Source: an uncultured Fusobacterium sp.
Lineage (GTDB): Bacteria; Fusobacteriota; Fusobacteriia; Fusobacteriales; Fusobacteriaceae
Assembly: GCA_900545035.1 (NCBI GenBank)
Contig: UQXM01000031.1
Span: 1-14,321, forward strand
Length of the DNA stretch: 14,321 nt
Reading direction: 5' to 3'
The notes under the pieces are model-generated. The model was not told the origin of the DNA. It saw only the letters and a list, made by a program, of their open reading frames with translations, and ran no database searches. The position numbers and the translations under genes were made by a program. Of this stretch, positions 1-7,896 are shown one piece after another. Positions within the stretch are counted from its first letter, which is position 1; every line of letters starts with the position of its first letter.

Positions 1-8
1 CTTTGGTT

Positions 9-15
9 CTCCTTT
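9..15 (-). promoter_or_regulatory. Possible RBS of a divergent gene beyond the left edge
   Basis: Read on the minus strand, these bases are AAAGGAG, a good Shine-Dalgarno sequence, followed by eight bases up to the window edge. That spacing would put a start codon immediately outside the window. This suggests a gene divergent from obg whose upstream region is shared with it. A TATAAT on the minus strand (57 down to 52) could be its -10 box, but no clear -35 box accompanies it. No coding sequence of this gene lies inside the window. Confidence 0.3.
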
Positions 16-71
16 TTATATTTTATGGGAACGAGTCTTTTTTATGACAAAATTATAATCTATTATTAATG

Positions 72-85
72 TGATAAAAATATCA
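72..85. promoter_or_regulatory. Small palindrome, possible operator
   Basis: TGATA, four A, then TATCA form a perfect 5-bp inverted repeat with a 4-base spacer. It lies about 40 bases upstream of the obg -10 box and between obg and a presumed divergent gene, where a repressor or activator site would be expected. It is short and AT-only, so chance is a serious alternative. Confidence 0.2.
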
Positions 86-124
86 TTAAAATAAGTTTTA
101 TTAACTTTTTTTGATAATAAAAAA

Positions 125-133
125 TGATATAAT
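125..133 (+). promoter_or_regulatory. Extended -10 promoter for obg-miaA
   Basis: TG-A-TATAAT is a perfect extended -10 element (TGnTATAAT). Transcription would begin near 140, giving a leader of about 57 bases before obg. The TTGATA at 111-116 is only 11 bases upstream of the -10, too close to act as its -35 box. At the proper distance there is only a T-run, so this looks like an extended -10 promoter with a weak or absent -35. Confidence 0.5.
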
Positions 134-160
134 ATTGTGAGGGAATTTTGCTTTTGATAA

Positions 161-1483
<1,323 letters not shown>

Positions 1484-1507
1484 TTATACATAAAACAGGA
1501 GTATTTT

Positions 1508-2419
1508 ATGAAAGGAATAGTTTTAGCAGGTCCTACTGGAGTGGGAAAAACTGATTTATCTTTGAAACTCGCAAAATTAATCGGAGCAGATATAATTTCA
1601 TGTGATTCTGCTCAAGTTTATCAGGAAATGAATATAGGCACTGCCAAAATAAGAGAAGAGGAAATGGAGGGAATCAAGCATTATATGCTTGATGTTCTTC
1701 CTCCTGTTCATAAATATAGTGTAGGAGAATATCAGAGAGCTGTTGATAAAATTCTGGCAGAAAAGGAAAGAGAAAATAAGCCTGTAATTTTAACAGGAGG
1801 AACAGGACTTTATATAAATTCTGTTGTGAATGGACTGTCAGAACTTCCGGAAAGTAATCCGGAGCTTCGTGATAAATTAATGGAGCTTTCAGAGGACGAG
1901 CTTTATGAAAAACTTTGCAGTCTTGACCCGGAAGCAGCACAGACAATTCATAAAAACAATAAAAAAAGAGTGGAGAGAGCTGTTGAAGTATGTGTGTTGA
2001 CAGGAGAAAAATTTTCTGTTCTTTCGAAAAAGAATATAAAAAATAATAATTATGATTTTTTGAAAGTATGTCTTACACGGGACAGAGATATTCTTTATAA
2101 AAGAATAGATAAAAGAGTGGACATAATGATGAATCAGGGACTTTTGGAAGAGGTGGAAAATCTTTACAAAAAATACGGCGGAGAGATTTTAAAAAAGATA
2201 AATATAATCGGCTATACTCAGATTATAGAATATCTTGAGGGAAAAATTTCTTTGGGAACAGCGGTAAGTTTAATAAAAAGAGATTCAAGAAGATATGCCA
2301 AAAGACAGATGACATGGTTTAACAATGATGACGGATATATATGGTTTGATTTGGGAAATCAATCAGAAAATGATATATTAAAATCAATAACAGAGCATTA
2401 TTTTAACAGCGGTGTGTAA
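1508..2419 (+). CDS. miaA: tRNA dimethylallyltransferase
   Basis: MiaA transfers a dimethylallyl group to the N6 of A37 in tRNAs that read codons starting with U, improving decoding. The 303-residue length fits the family. Visible motifs are the P-loop GPTGVGKT (8-15), DSAQVY (33-38, the family DSxQvY signature), TGGTGLYI (96-103) and KRQMTWF (265-271). The last of these is the C-terminal RxxxKRQxTWF-type signature; the family's usual Arg after TWF is Asn here. AGGAG with a 6-base gap sets ATG 1508. It lies 24 bases after obg and probably shares that promoter. No terminator hairpin follows it, so some read-through into the lipoprotein operon is likely. Confidence 0.96.
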   Translation: MKGIVLAGPTGVGKTDLSLKLAKLIGADIISCDSAQVYQEMNIGTAKIREEEMEGIKHYMLDVLPPVHKYSVGEYQRAVDKILAEKERENKPVILTGGTGLYINSVVNGLSELPESNPELRDKLMELSEDELYEKLCSLDPEAAQTIHKNNKKRVERAVEVCVLTGEKFSVLSKKNIKNNNYDFLKVCLTRDRDILYKRIDKRVDIMMNQGLLEEVENLYKKYGGEILKKINIIGYTQIIEYLEGKISLGTAVSLIKRDSRRYAKRQMTWFNNDDGYIWFDLGNQSENDILKSITEHYFNSGV

Positions 2420-2427
2420 TATTTAAC

Positions 2428-2456
2428 TTGATAAATTGAAATTCTTATGGTATTAT
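2428..2456 (+). promoter_or_regulatory. Sigma-70 promoter for lipoprotein-rsbW-rsbV-rny
   Basis: TTGATA (2428-2433) and TATTAT (2451-2456) are separated by exactly 17 bases, and TG at 2448-2449 adds an extended -10. This is one of the two best promoters in the window. Transcription should start near 2463, which lies after the first ATG (2436) of the downstream reading frame and so excludes that ATG as the start on this transcript. Confidence 0.7.
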
Positions 2457-2483
2457 AAATCAGAAGTTTGTAGGAGATATTTA

Positions 2484-2993
2484 ATGAAAAAAATAATAGT
2501 AATTCTACTCACTGCTGTGTTATTTATTTCATGTTCAGCTGTTAAGAAAAATGAAATAAATATGCAGAAACAATATGAAATACTTTTAAATAAATGGAAA
2601 CTGCCGGAACTGGAAATTCTGCTTGAAAAAAATTCAGGTACAGAAGAGGCAGAGATTACAGAAAAATATAAAAAATTATTGCAGGAGCGTAAAGAAGATG
2701 CAAAAGCATTGGAAGATATGATACAAGCTTTGAAAACTCAGCTTGAAAGCAATAATTTTGAAAATATTGAGATGTATTTTGATGATACTTTTGTAAACAG
2801 AAAAATTTTATCTGAACTGAAAAATATTGATTTTTCACAGATGAAAATTATGTATACAAAGCCTGAATTTTATAAAAATAAGGCTTTTAATACAGGAGCG
2901 GTTATTTTTACAGATAATGTGCAGTATTTCCGATTTAGTTATAAGTTGAGTAATAGAAAATGGAGTATAATAGAAATTAAAGATGGAAGGTGA
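2484..2993 (+). CDS. Putative lipoprotein of unknown function
   Basis: I do not recognise this 169-residue protein. Residues 1-16 look like a lipoprotein signal: MKK, a hydrophobic stretch, then LFISC with Cys17 as the probable lipidated residue. Phe at -3 is less usual in a lipobox. Residues about 20-95 are charged and helical, possibly coiled coil. The C-terminal half (about 95-169) alternates strands and aromatic residues (YFRFSYKL, KWSIIEIKDG), reminiscent of small alpha+beta NTF2-like folds, which is only a guess. The frame is open back to an ATG at 2436, but AGGAG at 2472-2476, the signal peptide and the promoter's position all favour ATG 2484. It is the first gene of the unit and ends 6 bases before the RsbW-like gene, so a link to envelope sensing is possible but unproven. 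Confidence 0.8.
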   Translation: MKKIIVILLTAVLFISCSAVKKNEINMQKQYEILLNKWKLPELEILLEKNSGTEEAEITEKYKKLLQERKEDAKALEDMIQALKTQLESNNFENIEMYFDDTFVNRKILSELKNIDFSQMKIMYTKPEFYKNKAFNTGAVIFTDNVQYFRFSYKLSNRKWSIIEIKDGR

Positions 2994-2999
2994 TGTTTT

Positions 3000-3395
3000 T
3001 TGAAGAAGAATGAAATAAAAATTCTCCTTTCCTCAGCTTTAGAAAATCTTTCTGTTATCAGAACATTAATAAGAACTTATTTAAAACTTCATAAAGTAGA
3101 AGAGCGTAATATAATGGAGATATTAACCATTACAGACGAACTCGCAACCAATGTTGTTGAACACGGATATCAGTATCAGCCGGGCGACCTTATAATATCC
3201 ATGGAAAAAGATGAGAATATAATAAGGCTTGTGGTAGAGGATAACGGTGTAGGTTTTGATGAAAGTAAAATGAGCAAAGAAGAAGGGGGAATGGGACTTC
3301 GTATTGCACGAAAGATGTCAGACAGCTTCATAATTGAAAAAAAAGTAAACGGAACAAAATTTAAGGTAGAGAAAAAAATAAAGGAGGTTTGTTAA
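3000..3395 (+). CDS. RsbW/SpoIIAB-like anti-sigma factor, serine kinase
   Basis: This 131-residue protein is a single GHKL ATPase domain of the anti-sigma kinase type. Such proteins hold a partner (classically a sigma factor) or phosphorylate a STAS antagonist. The N box is DELATNVVEHGY (E47, N51, H55), the G1 box EDNGVGFD (D81, G83, G85) and the G2 box GGMGL (96-100), so nucleotide binding looks intact. The start is TTG at 3000, six bases after GGTGA (2989-2993), an RBS that overlaps the lipoprotein stop codon. No better in-frame start lies nearby. Its antagonist begins 6 bases after it. Unusually for this window, three of its six Arg codons are CGT/CGA and one is AGG. The cellular target cannot be read from the sequence. 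Confidence 0.88.
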   Translation: MKKNEIKILLSSALENLSVIRTLIRTYLKLHKVEERNIMEILTITDELATNVVEHGYQYQPGDLIISMEKDENIIRLVVEDNGVGFDESKMSKEEGGMGLRIARKMSDSFIIEKKVNGTKFKVEKKIKEVC

Positions 3396-3401
3396 AATAC
3401 T

Positions 3402-3761
3402 ATGGATACAAATTTTGATATTATAGAAGAAAAAATCGGTGATGTGAAAGTTATAAAGGTTACAGGAGAATTGGATGCTCTTGTTGCTCCAAGACTTAAA
3501 GACAAAATAACAAAGGATATGGAAAACGGATTTAAACAGTTTGTCATTGATTTTGAAGAATTGGTACACATAAACAGTCTTGCAATGGGAATTTTAAGAG
3601 GAAAACTGAAATCAGTAAAAGATATTGGCGGAGATATAAAACTTGTAAAATTAAACGACCATATCAAAGAAATATTTGAAATGATAGGACTTGACGAAAT
3701 ATTTGAAATATATGAAGACAGACAGGAAGCAGTGAACAGCTATAATAAAAAAATAAAATAA
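3402..3761 (+). CDS. STAS-domain anti-anti-sigma factor, RsbV/SpoIIAA-like
   Basis: This 119-residue protein is a single STAS domain with the antagonist signature GELDALVAP (22-30). In the partner switch its unphosphorylated form binds the kinase and frees the kinase's target. The loop that normally reads DSSGLG or DSTGLG is NSLAMG here (58-63). Ser59 aligns with the usual phosphoserine, but the preceding Asp, the following Ser/Thr and the Gly are replaced by Asn, Leu and Ala. The best RBS, AAGGAGG (3381-3387), is 14 bases before the ATG, unusually far, yet no other in-frame start exists because the upstream in-frame TAA is the kinase gene's own stop. It lies between the kinase gene and rny, probably on one transcript. 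Confidence 0.9.
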   Translation: MDTNFDIIEEKIGDVKVIKVTGELDALVAPRLKDKITKDMENGFKQFVIDFEELVHINSLAMGILRGKLKSVKDIGGDIKLVKLNDHIKEIFEMIGLDEIFEIYEDRQEAVNSYNKKIK

Positions 3762-3776
3762 TAAGGATGGAGTAAT

Positions 3777-5342
3777 ATGAATTATATGATAGGGATTGGA
3801 TTTGCAATAATCGGATTCTGTATAGTATTTGCCATGCTGTACAAGAAATCTGTTATAGATAAAAAAATTGAAGAATTAAGAGATACTGAAGATGAGCAGT
3901 TAAAAGCAAAAATAAAGGCAAAAGAGATTATAAAAAATGCTGAATCAGAAGCAATTATTTTAAAAAAAGATATAGAGCTTAAAGCAAAAGAAACTGTATA
4001 TCAAATGAAAGAGGAAGCAGAAAAAGAAATTAAAATAGCAAAGAACGAAGTTCTTCAAAAAGAACTAAGACTTACAAGAAAAGAAGAAAGCGTTGATAAT
4101 AAATTAGAAAAAATAGAAGCAAAAACAATTGAGCTTGAAAAATCAAGAGAAGAACTTGAGAAAAAAACAGAGGAAGTACAAGTATTAATAGAAAAGCAGG
4201 AAACTGAGCTTGAAAGAATATCAGAACTTTCAAAATCAGAAGCAAAAGAGATGCTGATTTCAAAATTAAGAGATAGCTTAACACATGAAACAGCTGTGGC
4301 AATCAGAGAGTTTGAAGCAAAACTTAAAGAAGCCAAAGAGGATATATCAAAAAGAATTTTATCAACTGTTATCGGAAAGGCTGCATCTGAATATGTTGTG
4401 GATTCAACTGTAACAGTGGTAAATCTTCCGAATGATGAGATGAAGGGAAGAATAATCGGAAGAGAGGGTAGAAATATAAGAACTATTGAATCTCTTACCG
4501 GTGTTGATATTATAATAGATGATACTCCTGAAGCAGTAGTGCTTTCAAGTTATGACGGAGTGAAAAGAGAGATAGCGAGAAGAGCTATTGAAAAACTTAT
4601 TTCTGACGGAAGAATTCATCCGGGAAAAATTGAAGAACTTGTAAACAAATCAAGAAAAGAAATAGAAAAAGATATTCTTGAAGCAGGGGAACAGGCTCTT
4701 ATTGAAGTGGGAATTCAAGGAATGCACCCTGAAATTGTAAAAACTCTTGGAAGATTAAAATACAGAACAAGCTATGGACAAAATGTTCTTGTACACTCAA
4801 TAGAAGTTGCAAGACTTGCTGCAAATATGGCAGCTGAGCTTGGAGGAAATGTACAGCTTGCAAAAAGAGGAGGACTTTTACACGATATCGGTAAAGTCTT
4901 AGACCATGAAATAGAATCTTCACATGCTCTTATCGGTGGGGAATTCTTAAAGAAATTCGGAGAGCATGAAGATGTAATCAATGCTGTAATGGCTCACCAT
5001 AATGAAGTGGAATATTCTACTGTTGAATCAGTTCTTGTACAGGCTGCAGATGCAGTGTCAGCTTCAAGACCGGGGGCAAGAATGGAAACACTTTCATCTT
5101 ACCTGAAAAGACTGGCTTCTCTTGAAGAGATTGCAAAATCATTTAAGGGAGTGGAATCTTCTTATGCAATTCAGGCAGGAAGAGAAATCAGAATTATCAT
5201 TAATCCTGATATGGTAACAGATGATGAGGCTGTTGTAATGGCAAGAGATGTAGCTAAGAAAATCGAGGAAACAATGCAGTATCCGGGACAAATAAAAGTT
5301 ACAATTTTGAGAGAAACAAGAGCAACAGAATACGCAAAATAG
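3777..5342 (+). CDS. rny: Ribonuclease Y, membrane-anchored endoribonuclease
   Basis: RNase Y starts mRNA decay by endonucleolytic cleavage at the inner face of the cytoplasmic membrane. The 521-residue length matches the family. In order there are an N-terminal membrane helix (about 4-22), a long charged coiled coil (about 28-190), a KH RNA-binding domain around 211-280 with GRIIGREGRN (224-233), and an HD domain from about 335 to 430 with H340, the H369-D370 pair and AHH (406-408). A C-terminal domain of about 90 residues follows. RBS-like AAGGATGGAG lies just before ATG 3777. It follows the RsbV-like gene by 15 bases and ends the operon at a clear terminator. In many bacteria rny sits next to ymdB, as here. 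Confidence 0.97.
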   Translation: MNYMIGIGFAIIGFCIVFAMLYKKSVIDKKIEELRDTEDEQLKAKIKAKEIIKNAESEAIILKKDIELKAKETVYQMKEEAEKEIKIAKNEVLQKELRLTRKEESVDNKLEKIEAKTIELEKSREELEKKTEEVQVLIEKQETELERISELSKSEAKEMLISKLRDSLTHETAVAIREFEAKLKEAKEDISKRILSTVIGKAASEYVVDSTVTVVNLPNDEMKGRIIGREGRNIRTIESLTGVDIIIDDTPEAVVLSSYDGVKREIARRAIEKLISDGRIHPGKIEELVNKSRKEIEKDILEAGEQALIEVGIQGMHPEIVKTLGRLKYRTSYGQNVLVHSIEVARLAANMAAELGGNVQLAKRGGLLHDIGKVLDHEIESSHALIGGEFLKKFGEHEDVINAVMAHHNEVEYSTVESVLVQAADAVSASRPGARMETLSSYLKRLASLEEIAKSFKGVESSYAIQAGREIRIIINPDMVTDDEAVVMARDVAKKIEETMQYPGQIKVTILRETRATEYAK

Positions 5343-5365
5343 AAAATAACTGTGAAAGCAGATAC

Positions 5366-5402
5366 AAAAGGTATGGAGGATAAAATCCATACCTTTTATT
5401 TT
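5366..5402 (+). terminator. Rho-independent terminator after rny
   Basis: Bases 5366-5377 pair perfectly with 5386-5397 (12 bp, core GGTATGGA/TCCATACC) around an 8-base loop. The T-rich end of the right arm runs on into ATTTTA. It lies 24 bases past the rny stop codon and upstream of the ymdB -10 box, so it separates the two transcription units. The A-run at its left foot could also let it work weakly on the other strand. Confidence 0.85.
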
Positions 5403-5413
5403 ACTGAAAAAAA

Positions 5414-5422
5414 TGATATAAT
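5414..5422 (+). promoter_or_regulatory. Extended -10 promoter for the ymdB operon
   Basis: TGATATAAT is identical to the extended -10 element before obg and, as there, lacks a recognisable -35 box. The -35 position falls in the T tract of the rny terminator. The expected start near 5429 gives a leader of about 33 bases. Its position directly behind a terminator supports its being real. Confidence 0.5.
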
Positions 5423-5461
5423 TACTAAGTTAAAGAAAAAAATAAAAAATGAGGGCGTATT

Positions 5462-6256
5462 ATGAAAATATTAATAGTGGGAGATGTTGTTGGAAATCCC
5501 GGAAGAAAAACTTTGTATGCTTATCTTGAAAAAGTAAAGGATAAGTATGATTTTATAATTGTAAACGGAGAAAATGCAGCAGCCGGTTTTGGAATTACAA
5601 CGAAAATAGCAGATGAATTTTTTGAAAAAGGAGTAAATGTAATTACCAGCGGAAATCATATATGGGACAAAAAAGAGATATACACATATCTTGACGGAAA
5701 TAATAAAATTTTAAGACCTCTTAATTATCCTGAAAAAGGAACTCCCGGAAAAGGATACACAATTCTTGAAAGCAGACAGGGAATAAAAGTCGGGGTTATA
5801 TCAGCACAAGGAAGAGTATTTATGCCTCCTATCGATTGTCCTTTTACAAGAATATCTGAAGTTTTGGACGAAATGAAAAAACAGTGCAAAATAATAATTG
5901 TAGATTTTCATGCAGAAGCTACTTCTGAAAAACTTGCACTGGGAAGATATCTTGACGGAAAAATTTCTCTTCTTTACGGAACACATACACATATTCAGAC
6001 AGCAGATAATAAGATACTTCCAGAAGGAACAGGATACATAACTGATGTGGGAATGACAGGCTCTGATAATGGTATTATTGGAATGAAAGAAGAGGTTATA
6101 ATTCCTAAATTTTTAAACTCTCTTCCTCAGAAGTTTGAAGTGGCAGAGGGGAATGAAAGACTTAACGGACTTTCGGTTGAAGTGGACGAAGAAACAGGAG
6201 AATGTATATCAATAGACAGAATAAATATATCTCTTCAGCAGATAGAAATATTATAG
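5462..6256 (+). CDS. ymdB: YmdB-family metallophosphoesterase
   Basis: This 264-residue protein belongs to the TIGR00282/YmdB family, two-metal phosphoesterases. The Bacillus subtilis member hydrolyses 2',3'-cyclic nucleotides and influences biofilm and motility gene expression. The predicted metal ligands are all present: D8 (GDVVG), E37-N38 (NGENAAAGFG), N65-H66 (SGNHIWD), H150 (DFHAEATSEK) and H175/H177 (GTHTHIQTAD). The family segment DVGMTGSDNGIIGM follows at 195-208. A GAGGG sequence precedes ATG 5462. It lies 119 bases after rny but behind that gene's terminator, so the conserved rny-ymdB neighbourhood is kept while transcription appears separate. It is first in a six-gene unit ending with purA. 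Cyclic nucleotide specificity is inferred from the family. Confidence 0.93.
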   Translation: MKILIVGDVVGNPGRKTLYAYLEKVKDKYDFIIVNGENAAAGFGITTKIADEFFEKGVNVITSGNHIWDKKEIYTYLDGNNKILRPLNYPEKGTPGKGYTILESRQGIKVGVISAQGRVFMPPIDCPFTRISEVLDEMKKQCKIIIVDFHAEATSEKLALGRYLDGKISLLYGTHTHIQTADNKILPEGTGYITDVGMTGSDNGIIGMKEEVIIPKFLNSLPQKFEVAEGNERLNGLSVEVDEETGECISIDRINISLQQIEIL

Positions 6257-6271
6257 AGGGGGTACATAATA

Positions 6272-7201
6272 ATGAAAGTAATGGAAATAAAAGTAATTTT
6301 TGAAAGTGATGACACAGAAAAAGCTAAAAAAGAAATCGGAGATATTTTTTATGATTTTGGTGCAACAGGGCTTAAAATCGAAGAACCTATGACACATAAA
6401 AATTCTCTTGATTATTATAAAAATGAAAAAGATTTTTTAATGGTCGACCACGCTGTATCAGCATATTTTCCTATGAATATATATGCAGAAAGAAGAAAAC
6501 AGGCAATTCTTAAAAGATTTGAAGAAAAATTTGAAAACAGAGATGACATTATTTATACAATAGATTTTTATGATTATGAAGAGGAAGACTATCAAAACAG
6601 CTGGAAAAAATATTTTTATACACAGAAAATCAGCGAAAGATTTGTAGTAAAACCTACATGGAGAGAATATGAACCTTTGGAAGATGAACTTGTAATTGAA
6701 ATAGATCCCGGAAGAGCATTCGGAACAGGAACTCACCCGACTACTTCTCTTTGTATAAAACTTATGGAAGAAAATATTAAAACCGGGGACAGAGTAATAG
6801 ATGTGGGAACAGGTTCAGGTATTCTTATGGTAGCTGCTGAAAAACTTGGAGCAGGGGAGATAATAGGAACCGATATAGATGCAACAGCTGTAGAGGTTGC
6901 AATGGAAAATATTGAGCTTAACAAAGTTGATACAGAAAAAGCCAGAGCTTATGCAGGAGATTTGGTGTCAATAGTTAAGGACGATAAATTTGATGTGGTT
7001 GTTGCAAATATTCTTGCAGATGTTTTGTTGATATTATTAAAAGATATTTCAAGAGTAGCAAAAAAAGGCGGACTTGTAATATTCTCCGGAATAATTGAGG
7101 ACAAATTGGAAGAGATGAAAAGAGCAATAGAAAATGTAGGACTTGAAATTCTTGAGGTGAAAGCTGACAAAGAATGGAGAGCGATACTGATGAGAGCATA
7201 A
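6272..7201 (+). CDS. prmA: Ribosomal protein L11 methyltransferase
   Basis: PrmA trimethylates amino groups of ribosomal protein L11 using S-adenosylmethionine. The protein is 309 residues, close to the family norm. After an N-terminal substrate-recognition domain and linker come the family signature DPGRAFGTGTHPTT (145-158), the SAM-binding loop DVGTGSG (177-183), the acidic end of strand 2 GTDID (199-203) and the catalytic-region motif VANILADVL (244-252), which matches the NILA form. GAGGGGG (6256-6262), nine bases before ATG 6272, supports this start over the ATG three codons on. It starts 15 bases after ymdB and probably shares its transcript. Confidence 0.95.
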   Translation: MKVMEIKVIFESDDTEKAKKEIGDIFYDFGATGLKIEEPMTHKNSLDYYKNEKDFLMVDHAVSAYFPMNIYAERRKQAILKRFEEKFENRDDIIYTIDFYDYEEEDYQNSWKKYFYTQKISERFVVKPTWREYEPLEDELVIEIDPGRAFGTGTHPTTSLCIKLMEENIKTGDRVIDVGTGSGILMVAAEKLGAGEIIGTDIDATAVEVAMENIELNKVDTEKARAYAGDLVSIVKDDKFDVVVANILADVLLILLKDISRVAKKGGLVIFSGIIEDKLEEMKRAIENVGLEILEVKADKEWRAILMRA

Positions 7202-7232
7202 ATTTTTTAAAATCACAGGAGGCACTGTTTTG

Positions 7233-7895
7233 ATGAGAAATTTTATAATGGCAATAGATGGACCGGCAGGAAGCGGAAAAAGTACAATAGCAAAAATTTT
7301 GGCAGAAAGACATAATCTGACATATCTTGATACAGGGGCTATGTACAGAATGGTTGCTCTTTATTTTTTTGAAAATAATGTAGATTTGGACAATGATTTG
7401 GAAGTAAAATTAAATCTTGCAAATATAAAAATGGATATAGAAAAGGACAGATTTATATTAAACGGAAAAGATGTGTCAAAGGAGATAAGAACTCCGAGAG
7501 TGAGTGGACTGGTTTCTTTTGTAGCAAGAATAAAGAGAGTGAGAGAAAAACTTGTAGAGCTTCAAAGAGAGATAAGTATGGGAAAAAATGTTGTTCTTGA
7601 CGGAAGAGATATAGGAACAGTGGTATTTCCCAACGCAGCTCTTAAAATATTTTTAATCGCTTCGCCTGAAGAGAGAGCCAAAAGAAGATTGAAAGAATAT
7701 GAGGAAAAAGGTGTAAAAGAGGATTTTGAATCTGTTCTTGCAAATATAAAAGAGAGAGATATGATAGACTCCACAAGAAAAGAAGGGCCGCTTAAAAAAG
7801 CTGATGATGCTGTGGAGATAGATACAAGTTTTATGACAATAGACGAGGTTGTGGAAAATATAAGCAGACTTGTAAAAGAAAAAACAGGTGAGTAA
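7233..7895 (+). CDS. cmk: Cytidylate kinase
   Basis: Cmk phosphorylates CMP and dCMP to the diphosphates, recycling pyrimidines and supplying dCTP. The 220-residue protein has the P-loop GPAGSGKST (10-18), the substrate-side motif YLDTGAMYR (31-39), DGRDIGTVVFPNA (123-135) and a LID-type stretch ERAKRRLKEYEEKG (147-160). AGGAGG at 7217-7222 precedes two adjacent start codons, TTG 7230 and ATG 7233; the ATG is preferred, though the TTG has slightly better spacing. It lies 31 bases after prmA, and its stop codon is one base from the waaA start, suggesting translational coupling. Confidence 0.95.
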   Translation: MRNFIMAIDGPAGSGKSTIAKILAERHNLTYLDTGAMYRMVALYFFENNVDLDNDLEVKLNLANIKMDIEKDRFILNGKDVSKEIRTPRVSGLVSFVARIKRVREKLVELQREISMGKNVVLDGRDIGTVVFPNAALKIFLIASPEERAKRRLKEYEEKGVKEDFESVLANIKERDMIDSTRKEGPLKKADDAVEIDTSFMTIDEVVENISRLVKEKTGE

Positions 7896-7896
7896 T

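Noticed and set aside
111..116. TTGATA as the -35 box of the obg promoter
   Set aside because: It is only 11 bases from the -10 box; functional spacing is about 16-18.
4055..4336. Minus-strand frames of 76-93 codons opposite the RNase Y coiled coil
   Set aside because: They are Ser/Phe/Leu-rich mirror products of a Lys/Glu-rich coiled coil, with no RBS or recognisable domain.
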